NCBI GenBank assembly: GCA_964521865.1
Contig: CAZFTJ010000011.1
Coordinates: 62,001-126,000 of the forward strand
Reading direction: 5' to 3'
DNA from: CAYSRJ01 sp964521865
Lineage (GTDB): Bacteria; Spirochaetota; B62-G9; DRHN01
DNA length: 64,000 bases
Part shown: positions 1 through 8,235 of the stretch, piece after piece
How the letters are laid out: each line of letters opens with the position of its first letter
Position numbering within the stretch: the first letter of the stretch is position 1
Notes under the pieces: generated by a model
Databases searched by the model: none
Told to the model about the DNA's origin: nothing
The model's input: only the letters and a program-made list of their open reading frames with translations
Translations under genes and position numbers: made by a program

Positions 1-2610
1 ATGCGACCGGAGTTTCTCGATAAATTCCTCTTCCTTCATTCCTTCATACTGTATGTTCAGCGAGATGTACCGCTTTCCGTTTCTGTGTGTGATCGCGCCG
101 GGACTCTGCCGATACCTGATGTCGGAAAAATCTGCAAGGGAGACGAGTGTGCCGCTGTTTCCGGGAACGCGAAGGAGGCTGAGGTTCTGCTTCGTAAGAC
201 CTTCGACCTCAATTCTGCCCCGAACATCCATCATCGCCCCATCTTCGTAATGCTTCATGATCACCGGGTAATAGAATATATACCGGAGAAAGCGTATGAC
301 ATCGGATACATTCAGATCGTAGAAGTACAATATCTTCGAATCGATGTGAAACTCGATTTCAGGTTTACCCATTTTGTATCCCTTCAAGACCCGATCGACT
401 CCGGACCACCCTGAAATATTTCCGGCCGCCTCATCAACAAAGTCATTGAGTCTTTTGAGGTCGTCGCCGAAGAACAACAGCCTGAGCTGCCGCAGTCCGG
501 CCTCATCGCCGCTCTCGAAATAGAAAAATCCATCGTCCCTCTTGATAGCCGAGATATGCGCTTTTATAGTGCTCGCCGCTTTTTTATACCGCATGTTGTG
601 CGCCCGAAAGCCGATGAAAAACGTCGCACGCTCATTTTCAAGCTTCGATACAAGGGTCAGGGGAAACCCGAAACACAGTATCTCATCTCCTATACTTTCC
701 ACTGCCTTCTTCCTGTAGGCTGTGTTGAACTTCGGCTCGAACTCATAAAAGACCGTGAGCTCTTTTTCTTTTAATGGGGAAACATCGCGAAAATCGAGCG
801 TGAGAAATAAAACGGTGAATACCGCCTGGCATAGAAAAAACAGCGCTAGGCCGAACGTCGGCCGTTTCAACATCAGTTTCGCTGCAGCCGGCAAAACGTC
901 GTTTAAAGCGTTTTTTTTCGCCACCGGTTTTTTGTTTTTCCGAAACAAACGTGTGCTGCCGGTATCGGATAGCCCATTCACATATACAAGGCGGCGCATA
1001 GCACAGGGTAAGAAAAAAAGCGACACCAGACAGGAGAGTACGAGCATCAGGGATATCGTACGTGCAAAATCAGCGTACAGTGAAACAGCCGCACCGTTTA
1101 TATAGAAGAGCGGAAGAAACGCCACAACAGTGGTGACGGTTGAAGCGAGAATCGGCCTGTATACACGGGCCATAATGCCCGATATGATGCAATCTGCCGT
1201 ACTGTTCTGCGGCGTTTTCCGGGACCACGTTTTACAGGAGGACGCAACGCGGCAGGCCTGATGCGTGGAAGATGTGTGCGCGGAGGATCCGGCTTCGGTT
1301 GCTTCCACGGCTTCCGAGCTGCGGAATGCGGGTGTGCAGGCAGTACCGGTTTCTTTTCGTACTTCGCCGCTGCCCCGCTTCATCGCCTTTTGAAAGGGCT
1401 CAACGACGATGAGTGTGTTGTTGACGCATACAGCGGTGCCCACAATCAGTGCTGAAAGCGTCATGATATTCATGCCCATACCGAAAGCCGCCGTTAAGGC
1501 GAGCGTTCCCGACAGGCAGATGGGGATCGTTGTCATAACGGGCCATACGTATAAAAAACGCTTATAAAAGATAATCAGGAGCACGAAGATGCATACATTT
1601 GCAGCGGCCGATCCCGCGAGAAGCTGCATGAGAAGATTCTTAAAGCCCTTTGCCTGATCATAGAGATAGGTGCATGAGAAGACGCTGTTCCACCTCTCCA
1701 ATGCTCTACGAACACTCCGGTCGACCGGGAGGATACTCGAAAAATCCTTTTTGAATATGTAGAGGATCGGTGACTGCAGGTTGTTGACATAGGAAATCGG
1801 TACATCCTCCCTCTTTATTTTCCGCACCGAAAAGAGATCGTATCCCGAAACAATGTTCCCGCGAACAACACCGGGATATGCTGGCAGAGCGAACAGGTTT
1901 TCGTACGCATTGGGAAAATCAAGTGCGAGCACGTCAGCCTCATTTTTCAGTATACCCAGAGGTACCGATACATTCCCAAAAACGACGTTTTCAAAGGCGG
2001 CATCGAAATCCCCGTCCAAACGGCTCATGTTTTCATAATCCTGGACAATGAAATAGTCTTTTTTTCCGGGACCCGCAATTTCAACATTTGCAACCCCGTC
2101 AATGGATAAAAGCTCCTGCCTTATCCGGGTTTCAACGAGTCTGTGAAGCTCTTCGTCAGACTGCCCTCTTTTTGTCAGAGAGACAATCAACGCAGGGCTG
2201 TCATCCGTATTGTACCTGTACAGGACAGGATCGCGAACATCCTTCGGAAAATTACGCGACACGTGGTATATACGGTCCATCAGTAAAACAGCTTCTATGT
2301 CAACATCTGCAGCAGGATCGAGTGAAACGACAATTCTCGATCGACCCTTCAGAGAAAGGGAGTCCAGACCCTTCACCCCCCGTGATTCTTTCATAACGCG
2401 TTCGAGGGGCCTGGTGATGACATGCTCAATCGTTTCGGGCTCCATTCCGTAATAATCGGTAATAATCGTCAGCGACGGCCTGCTGTGACGCGGCATGGAC
2501 GATACCGTCATCCGCGAGAGAAAAAAAAGCCCCAGCGTGAAGAGTGAGAAAAAGAGCAGGAGGATTGTAAGATCGTTTTTGAGTATCTTTTTATACAGGT
2601 CTTCTCTCAC
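1..2610 (-). CDS. RND-family efflux permease, 3' end beyond window (subunit A)
   Basis: Open minus-strand frame of 870 codons that starts at a GTG overlapping the stop of the upstream permease gene (GTGA overlap) and is still open at base 1. An N-terminal transmembrane helix is followed by a porter domain, a TM2-TM6 bundle near residues 330-480, and a second porter half. It is a paralogue of the neighbouring permease and belongs to the HAE1/AcrB-type RND family, which exports hydrophobic or amphiphilic compounds using the proton gradient. Oddity: the TM4 position that carries the Asp pair in AcrB reads C-V-N-N-T (Asn397-Asn398, codons 1417-1422), so both acidic proton-relay residues are replaced. 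A hydrophilic Ser/Thr-rich loop of about 45 residues follows TM4. Translational coupling suggests a heteromeric pump with the next gene. Family call is firm; substrate is unknown. Confidence 0.88.
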   Translation of the reverse strand, partial: MREDLYKKILKNDLTILLLFFSLFTLGLFFLSRMTVSSMPRHSRPSLTIITDYYGMEPETIEHVITRPLERVMKESRGVKGLDSLSLKGRSRIVVSLDPAADVDIEAVLLMDRIYHVSRNFPKDVRDPVLYRYNTDDSPALIVSLTKRGQSDEELHRLVETRIRQELLSIDGVANVEIAGPGKKDYFIVQDYENMSRLDGDFDAAFENVVFGNVSVPLGILKNEADVLALDFPNAYENLFALPAYPGVVRGNIVSGYDLFSVRKIKREDVPISYVNNLQSPILYIFKKDFSSILPVDRSVRRALERWNSVFSCTYLYDQAKGFKNLLMQLLAGSAAANVCIFVLLIIFYKRFLYVWPVMTTIPICLSGTLALTAAFGMGMNIMTLSALIVGTAVCVNNTLIVVEPFQKAMKRGSGEVRKETGTACTPAFRSSEAVEATEAGSSAHTSSTHQACRVASSCKTWSRKTPQNSTADCIISGIMARVYRPILASTVTTVVAFLPLFYINGAAVSLYADFARTISLMLVLSCLVSLFFLPCAMRRLVYVNGLSDTGSTRLFRKNKKPVAKKNALNDVLPAAAKLMLKRPTFGLALFFLCQAVFTVLFLTLDFRDVSPLKEKELTVFYEFEPKFNTAYRKKAVESIGDEILCFGFPLTLVSKLENERATFFIGFRAHNMRYKKAASTIKAHISAIKRDDGFFYFESGDEAGLRQLRLLFFGDDLKRLNDFVDEAAGNISGWSGVDRVLKGYKMGKPEIEFHIDSKILYFYDLNVSDVIRFLRYIFYYPVIMKHYEDGAMMDVRGRIEVEGLTKQNLSLLRVPGNSGTLVSLADFSDIRYRQSPGAITHRNGKRYISLNIQYEGMKEEEFIEKLRSH

Positions 2611-5600
2611 CGCGCACCGTTCTTTCCGAGATAGAAGATGGAGTACAGCAGAGGCATATACAAAAGCGTGATACCGGTCGAATATAAAAGACCGAGAATA
2701 AGGGTCGATGCCAGCGACACCTGTATCCTGTTTCCCGTAAACAAAGTCGGAACCAAAGCGAGTATCGTCGACACCGTGGTAATGAGAATCGGTTTCAGCC
2801 TTCGGACTGACGCGAATATCACATCGGTTTCGCTTCGAACGCCGCTTGCGCCGTACTCGAGGAAGAGCATGATTGCATTGTTTACGAGCAGTCCTATCAA
2901 TACGAGAATGCTCATGAACGTATTGATGTTGAGAGAAAAGTCCAGCAGGTAGAGAATAAGCAGAATGCCGCCTGCCGAAAGAGGAATCATGACAATGACA
3001 AGAAGCGGCTTTGAGAGGGATCTGAAGCCCGACGCCAGGATCATATACTCCAAAAAAACAGCGATAAAAAGAGAAAGCAGTATCTCCCGATAGTTCTCCC
3101 TCAAGAGTGTAAACCGGTCTTCATACCCGAACGAAAAGCCGTTTGCCCTGAGAAACCCCTCGACTTTTTTTCGGACGGGAAGAGCATGAGAAAAAAGCGC
3201 CCGCTTTGAAGCCTCGTGTTTGAGGTTGAAATCGAGCTTAGCGAAGGTAATTTGATTCTCCCTCAGAATAAACCGGGGCGCGTCCTGCTGCGTTACAGCG
3301 ACCAGTTCCCCGAGTCCAACCTCCCTTCCCTCTCTGTTCTTTATAGACAACGATAGTATATCTTCAACACCCCGGACCTCGGCAGCAGGAAAACGAAGCA
3401 GTATGGGAATTTCGTATTCACCGCGCCGCCACGTGCCGACTCGCAGGCCGGACACTGCGGTTGATATGAACTCTCCCATGGAAAACGCGTCGACCTTATA
3501 CAGAGCCATTTCATCTCTTTTGACCAAAATCGAGTGCTCGGTATGCGGCATGTAGTAGGATGTCAGTATGTCTTTTCCCATATCATTTTCTTTCACATAC
3601 TTCCGCACTCGGGCGAGTGCATCTGCGAGAAAATCCGGCGAAGGATCGTAAATCTTGACGCAGGTGTCAAAATCGGAGCGAAGCAGAAGTCTCTGGACAG
3701 GACTGTCCGGTACAATGATGATTAAATCCACTCCGGTAAAGGAGGCAAGCCGTTTACGGACCTGTCCTATATAGTCATACATTCCATCTCCCGAGGTATG
3801 CGTATATACTTTGAGAATTGCGGTATTCGTTCCGTAAATGCCGTCAAGATTTTCGAGCACGTTGCCGGGGTCGGTTCCTATCTGTGCAATAATTTTTTTG
3901 ACGCCTCCTCCCGCAGTAATCGTATCGATGATATAGTTCGTCAACCGCGTCGTATACTCGAGTGGAACCGGTTTTTTAATGAAAATCTTCAGAAAAAACC
4001 AGTCCTGTGGAAACGATTCCAATAACCGCTTGTCCATTGCGCTGTAGGAAAAGACTCCGAGGATGAGTATGGATAAAAGAGCGATCAGAAAAACGGCACT
4101 TTTTTTAATTGCAACGGCCAGCAACCTCGCGTACAGAGCGGTTAATTTTGCGCCGACCTGCATTTTACATGAAACGACACGCGAACGGAGCCGGTTGTTC
4201 TTCAGAGAGCCCCGATGATTACCAGGAGCGCTGCCCGCCCGGGAATATTCCGATATTTTCGGAAGATTCAGCAGCACCGGTACCAACGTGACGGAAAGGG
4301 CGAGTGAAAACAGCAAAGAGACCAGAATGACCAGGGAAAGCTGTAAAAAGACGAGCTTCAGAATACCTGTCAGGAAGAAGACCGGTAAAAATACGGCGAT
4401 TGTCGTCAGGGTCGCCGAAAAAACTGCTGGGATGACCCGTCTGATTTGTTTTGAAAATAGCTGTTTCGTGATGCCTGAAGATGCGTTATCCGTACGTCGG
4501 CCGGGTAATTCATCCCTTCGACCCTCAACCGCCGTCACAACTATAACCGCGTTGTCGACGATCATTCCGACTGCAAGGCTGAATCCTCCGAGTGTGAGCA
4601 GGTTAACCGATACGCCGGCAAGTTTCATGATAATGAATGTTGCGAATATGCTCAGAGGAATAGTAAGGATGATGACGAGACTCAAACGTATGCTGTTGAT
4701 AAAAAGATAGACTGAAAAAACGGTAAACAGTATCCCGAGAGCGATTGCGGCAATGAGCTCCCTGAGAGACTTTTTAATATACATGCTCTCATCGAAAACC
4801 TTCTGAAACTGAATGTCCGACCCGAACCTCGCATTGAGCTTTTTTATTTGTGCATCGATCCCTCTCGCAACCTTCAATATTCCCGTATCCGGCTGCTTGT
4901 AGATTGAAATCATGAGGGCGTCTACTCCATCGATGAATATGCCGGTATTTTTCTCTGCACTTTTGTACACTACGTGTGCCACATCTCGCAGATAAACGAG
5001 TTTCTTTTCATTTTTTTTTACCACAATATCCCCGAGCTCCCTGTAATCAGCCGCCTCACCGTTGATCCGTATCAGGTACTCATATTCGTTGTCGTTGAAG
5101 AATCCGACGCCAACGCTCTTATTAGAAAGCCTGATCGCTTCCCGTACCTCAGAAACACCGAGGTTGTACTTGACGAGCTTTTCCGGATTCAGCATCACAC
5201 TTACTTCGGGCCGCTCACCCCCGGCGACATCCACACGCGCCACTCCTTCGGTTTTTTCGAAAACCGGCACAATATCCTCGACGCAGCGCAGATAGAGCGA
5301 TCTCGGATCCACCGTGTCGGAAACTATCGAAACACCGGCAATTGCATCTCCGGAGGTCTGATAGTTGATGATGATCGGTCTATTCACCTCCCTTGGGAAA
5401 AAAGCAGTTGCAAGGTCGAGTTTTTCCCGCAGCTCGATATGAGAAACAGCCAGATTTTTTCCCCATCCGTATCGTATACGGACAATGCTCATTCCTTCAC
5501 GAGAAACGGTATGTATATTCTTCACACCTTTGAGCGATCCGACTGCTCGTTCGATGGGCACAGTCACGAGATTTTTTACCTTTTCACTCGGGGCGTTGGG

Positions 5601-5753
5601 ATAGTCGGTCACAACGATAAGCTCCGGATACTCGATATCCGGAATAATGTTGAAGTCGAGTGAGAAGAGGCTGATCAGCCCGAAAACGAAAAGTGAGATC
5701 GCAATCAGTATTATGGGCACCCTGTTTTTCCGGTAGAATCGGGCGTCACTCAA
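2607..5753 (-). CDS. RND-family efflux permease (subunit B)
   Basis: 1048 aa, the normal length of a full RND permease. TM1 is at residues about 10-30, porter loops follow, TM2-TM6 lie around 330-480, a second large porter domain follows, and TM8-TM12 lie at the C-terminus. TM4 reads G-M-I-V-D-N-A (Asp400), keeping one acidic residue of the proton relay. TM10 reads L-L-V-N-N-A-I, the Asn form common in many HAE1 members. The start is TTG at 5753, preceded by GGGAG, and it overlaps the 3' end of the upstream secreted-protein gene by 8 bp. The order helical-repeat protein, permease B, permease A suggests one transcript; any membrane-fusion or outer-membrane partner would lie left of the window. 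Probably a proton-driven inner-membrane exporter; substrate cannot be inferred. Confidence 0.93.
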   Translation of the reverse strand: MSDARFYRKNRVPIILIAISLFVFGLISLFSLDFNIIPDIEYPELIVVTDYPNAPSEKVKNLVTVPIERAVGSLKGVKNIHTVSREGMSIVRIRYGWGKNLAVSHIELREKLDLATAFFPREVNRPIIINYQTSGDAIAGVSIVSDTVDPRSLYLRCVEDIVPVFEKTEGVARVDVAGGERPEVSVMLNPEKLVKYNLGVSEVREAIRLSNKSVGVGFFNDNEYEYLIRINGEAADYRELGDIVVKKNEKKLVYLRDVAHVVYKSAEKNTGIFIDGVDALMISIYKQPDTGILKVARGIDAQIKKLNARFGSDIQFQKVFDESMYIKKSLRELIAAIALGILFTVFSVYLFINSIRLSLVIILTIPLSIFATFIIMKLAGVSVNLLTLGGFSLAVGMIVDNAVIVVTAVEGRRDELPGRRTDNASSGITKQLFSKQIRRVIPAVFSATLTTIAVFLPVFFLTGILKLVFLQLSLVILVSLLFSLALSVTLVPVLLNLPKISEYSRAGSAPGNHRGSLKNNRLRSRVVSCKMQVGAKLTALYARLLAVAIKKSAVFLIALLSILILGVFSYSAMDKRLLESFPQDWFFLKIFIKKPVPLEYTTRLTNYIIDTITAGGGVKKIIAQIGTDPGNVLENLDGIYGTNTAILKVYTHTSGDGMYDYIGQVRKRLASFTGVDLIIIVPDSPVQRLLLRSDFDTCVKIYDPSPDFLADALARVRKYVKENDMGKDILTSYYMPHTEHSILVKRDEMALYKVDAFSMGEFISTAVSGLRVGTWRRGEYEIPILLRFPAAEVRGVEDILSLSIKNREGREVGLGELVAVTQQDAPRFILRENQITFAKLDFNLKHEASKRALFSHALPVRKKVEGFLRANGFSFGYEDRFTLLRENYREILLSLFIAVFLEYMILASGFRSLSKPLLVIVMIPLSAGGILLILYLLDFSLNINTFMSILVLIGLLVNNAIMLFLEYGASGVRSETDVIFASVRRLKPILITTVSTILALVPTLFTGNRIQVSLASTLILGLLYSTGITLLYMPLLYSIFYLGKNGAR

Positions 5754-7530
5754 ATTTTTCTCCCAGTGCGTGCATTATTTTTTCGATATTCTGTCGGCAG
5801 CGATTGTTGCCGCTTGAGTACGTATCTTTTAAAAAACCGACGTACTCGTCTCTTCTTACGGTGATGCCCGACATCCGCTGTATTGCGAAAACCTGGTACG
5901 GGTTTTTCGAAATCGACAGTATGCCGGCAAGAGTCGAGAGGCGTCCAACCGGTGCCCCATTTCGGGCAAAATCCTCGATTGTCCCTGTAATCTCCTGGGG
6001 AAAGAGCAGTTTTCTGCTTTCTTCATCGTTCAATCCCATTTTTCTCCCGATAAAGATCCTCGTCATTTTTGCAATAAATGAATGCGGCTTCAGCTCGGCC
6101 GTCTTATGTGCATAATCGATAATCTTTGTATCGAAGGCCGCAGGATCGACCATATTCATGCAGAGCATAGCGTAGTAGTACGAATCGGCAAGCCACGGGT
6201 ACGCACCGTTAAAGGTCTCAAATAAATGAAGCGCCTTTTTATAGTCCTTTTTCAGATAGAAGCTGAGGCCTTCCAGGTAGGAAAAGAAAGGGTTCTCAAT
6301 GCCTCGTTCTCCGAGTGTTTCGATGGTGCTGGGCATAGCCTGAAGATTCTTACCCGTCAGGTATATCCCGGCGACTTCCCGTGCACTTTTTTCCTGCGGT
6401 ACATTCTTCATTTCTTCGAGGAGCAGGAGCATCTGTTCCCCGGTTTTTGTATAGTACGATGCGCTGTACCCCTCTGCCAGCGTGTTTGCAAACATTATCA
6501 AAAAAAGGCTGTTTTGCCTGTCGCCCGACAGATAGTACATCCTGGCCAGATGAAAGAGTTCGGTAAACATATAGGGTTTGAGATTGACGAGAAAGCCCTG
6601 GTAGAACAGGGCTTTTTCGATGTCGCGTTTTCTCCAGAGAATGTCGATGTAACTTCTCATCGATTGCGAAACAAATGAAGAGATCGGCCTGTGGAGATCG
6701 TTGTAATATGCACTGTATAGCACGAATGCGCGTTCGGTATTACTTCGATTATAGAAGTAATCGCCGGCCATACGCTCGAACTGAAACAGGTCCTTTTCGA
6801 CCGCTTCAATCCTTTTTTGCTTTTCACTCAAATAGTCAAGCAGGACACCGGGCAGAGTATCGTGCAGACGTTCATGCTGATTCATATACAAACCGGGAGG
6901 CGTATTTTTATACGAAAATATCCACGGGTCCTCGTACAGACGGGAATGCTGATTTTCGTGCAGATTTACACGCGGGCGTTTATCTCTTTTTCCGGTATCG
7001 TTCTTTGAAGGCGATGTTATGCGATTCACCTTCTCACGAAAACGTTTTGTCCTTTTGACATCCCTCGGAGCACGCACCTGCACCTTTTTGAACCTGCATA
7101 TAAAACCTTCAAGCTCCTCCTCCGACACGACCGCTCTCCGGTCGATGTGCATACCAAGAAGAAGAGAGTAGCTCTCGTAACAGTCGTAGGGATCTTTTGT
7201 TTTTTTCAGATCGTTTCGCAAAATCGTCGCCGCGATTTGATAGAGCTGTCTTTCAATGTAAAAAAGCGCCCTTCTGTAGGAATCGATATGCATGCGGTAT
7301 CCGTAAGGTGCTCGCATCCGTTTATTATTGTCAGGCGGTGCGTTGTTTTTGTCGATCGTTGCGCTCCAGACCGCGTTGCCGGTTTCGACGCCGGTTCTGT
7401 CAACGGATACATCGCGGGCAGCAGCATACCGAAGTCCTGTTTTTTTATGTACGCTGCCCAATGGAATGAAAGACACGGTATCAATAAAAAGCAGCAAAAC
7501 GCATATAACGAAGGCTTTTTTGTATTTCAA
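5746..7530 (-). CDS. secreted helical-repeat (TPR-like) protein of RND operon
   Basis: 594 aa from a TTG start at 7530. The start is chosen because AAGGA sits about 8 nt upstream, while the nearby upstream ATG frame stops after six codons. The N-terminus (MKYKKAFVICVLLLFIDTV) is a signal peptide or anchor. Residues about 40-200 are basic and low in order; from about 225 onward the protein is a run of amphipathic helices with TPR-like spacing (for example YFYNRSNTERAFVLYSAYY and SYLEGLSFYLKKDYKKAL). No enzyme motif is seen. Its stop overlaps the RND permease B start by 8 bp, so it is probably a periplasmic accessory or scaffold for that exporter. The name is descriptive; TPR membership was judged by eye. 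Confidence 0.75.
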   Translation of the reverse strand: MKYKKAFVICVLLLFIDTVSFIPLGSVHKKTGLRYAAARDVSVDRTGVETGNAVWSATIDKNNAPPDNNKRMRAPYGYRMHIDSYRRALFYIERQLYQIAATILRNDLKKTKDPYDCYESYSLLLGMHIDRRAVVSEEELEGFICRFKKVQVRAPRDVKRTKRFREKVNRITSPSKNDTGKRDKRPRVNLHENQHSRLYEDPWIFSYKNTPPGLYMNQHERLHDTLPGVLLDYLSEKQKRIEAVEKDLFQFERMAGDYFYNRSNTERAFVLYSAYYNDLHRPISSFVSQSMRSYIDILWRKRDIEKALFYQGFLVNLKPYMFTELFHLARMYYLSGDRQNSLFLIMFANTLAEGYSASYYTKTGEQMLLLLEEMKNVPQEKSAREVAGIYLTGKNLQAMPSTIETLGERGIENPFFSYLEGLSFYLKKDYKKALHLFETFNGAYPWLADSYYYAMLCMNMVDPAAFDTKIIDYAHKTAELKPHSFIAKMTRIFIGRKMGLNDEESRKLLFPQEITGTIEDFARNGAPVGRLSTLAGILSISKNPYQVFAIQRMSGITVRRDEYVGFLKDTYSSGNNRCRQNIEKIMHALGEKFE

Positions 7531-7782
7531 TTTTTATTCCTTTTCATACGTGAATGACAAGGAGCACAGCCTTTTGAAGTAACTTTCTATTTTACACTAT
7601 TTTCAAAAATAATAAACATTTTTTCATGTCATCAGGCTCTCGATACCCGCAGATTCCTGAAAATGCGACAAAGCAATAAGTAGACCGAATCCAATTTCTA
7701 TACAAATGGATAAAACGTTGATTGGAAAAATTGCCGCCGGAAACATTGCTGCCGGCGCTGGAAAATCTGCTTGGAAAAATAC

Positions 7783-7811
7783 TTGACCCGGATATTGTAT
7801 ATAATTATTAT
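7783..7811 (+). promoter_or_regulatory. sigma70-type promoter of copper module
   Basis: TTGACC at 7783-7788, a 17-bp spacer, and TATTAT at 7806-7811. The inferred transcription start falls in or next to the C-tract operator at 7820-7834. It reads toward the SHOCT and copA genes. Confidence 0.6.
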
Positions 7812-7819
7812 ATATACAG

Positions 7820-7834
7820 TACCCCCCTGAGGTA
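7820..7834 (+). promoter_or_regulatory. CsoR-like operator (C-tract half palindrome)
   Basis: TACCCCCCTGAGGTA: TACC and GGTA arms around a C-rich core, just downstream of the -10 box. CsoR-family repressors bind pseudo-palindromes with a C/G tract and TA-rich ends. A second site sharing TACCCCCC lies at 11849-11861 before another gene of this module. The operator role is inference from sequence form and the csoR gene nearby. Confidence 0.55.
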
Positions 7835-7863
7835 TTATATTAAAAATAACGGGAAGTAAAACC

Positions 7864-7938
7864 ATGAATATCATCTCCAGAACGAACGAACAATTGAAGC
7901 TTCGTATGCATAATCGAGTAATCCGGCGGGAGGTTTAA
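7864..7938 (+). CDS. 24-codon leader ORF upstream of SHOCT gene
   Basis: ATG at 7864, preceded by GGGAAG, opens 24 codons (begins MNIISRTNEQLKLRM, basic, no hydrophobic segment). The TAA at 7936-7938 lies two bases before the next ATG, and the last codons contain the ribosome binding site of the SHOCT gene. It may be a translated leader coupled to the next gene, or chance. No homologue recognised. Confidence 0.3.
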   Translation: MNIISRTNEQLKLRMHNRVIRREV

Positions 7939-7940
7939 TA

Positions 7941-8171
7941 ATGGGCATGATGGGTGGAGGAATAATGGGAGGATTCGGTATGATTTTCTGGGTTTTGATT
8001 ATTATTGGTGTGGTGTTCTTAGCTATTTATTGGTTTCGTAGGACTTCTGCGGAAGAACACGGTGGGCAGTCGGGACACGGCGGTTCGGCATTCGATATTC
8101 TCAAAAGCCGGTATGCCCGTGGAGAAATAAGCAGAGAAGAGTACGAGCAAATGAAGCGAGATATACTGTGA
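7941..8171 (+). CDS. small SHOCT-domain membrane protein
   Basis: 76 aa preceded by GGGAGG. A Met/Gly-rich N-terminus (MGMMGGGIMGGFG) is followed by one transmembrane helix (about residues 14-30), a short polar His/Gly linker, and a C-terminal SHOCT motif (FDILKSRYARGEISREEYEQM). Such small SHOCT proteins often accompany copper-export genes. The Met-rich head could touch Cu(I), which is inference. It is first in the copper module, with copA 64 bp downstream, and shares the promoter and CsoR-like site upstream. Confidence 0.85.
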   Translation: MGMMGGGIMGGFGMIFWVLIIIGVVFLAIYWFRRTSAEEHGGQSGHGGSAFDILKSRYARGEISREEYEQMKRDIL

Positions 8172-8235
8172 TTTTGAAGATCAAGGGGTTCACAACATAT
8201 TTTGATATGCGGTATCCATTCAGGAGGTGTTTAAC

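Noticed and set aside
1..414. 137-codon plus-strand open frame at the window start
   Set aside because: Antisense to the RND permease A, which reads without stops on the minus strand through the same bases.
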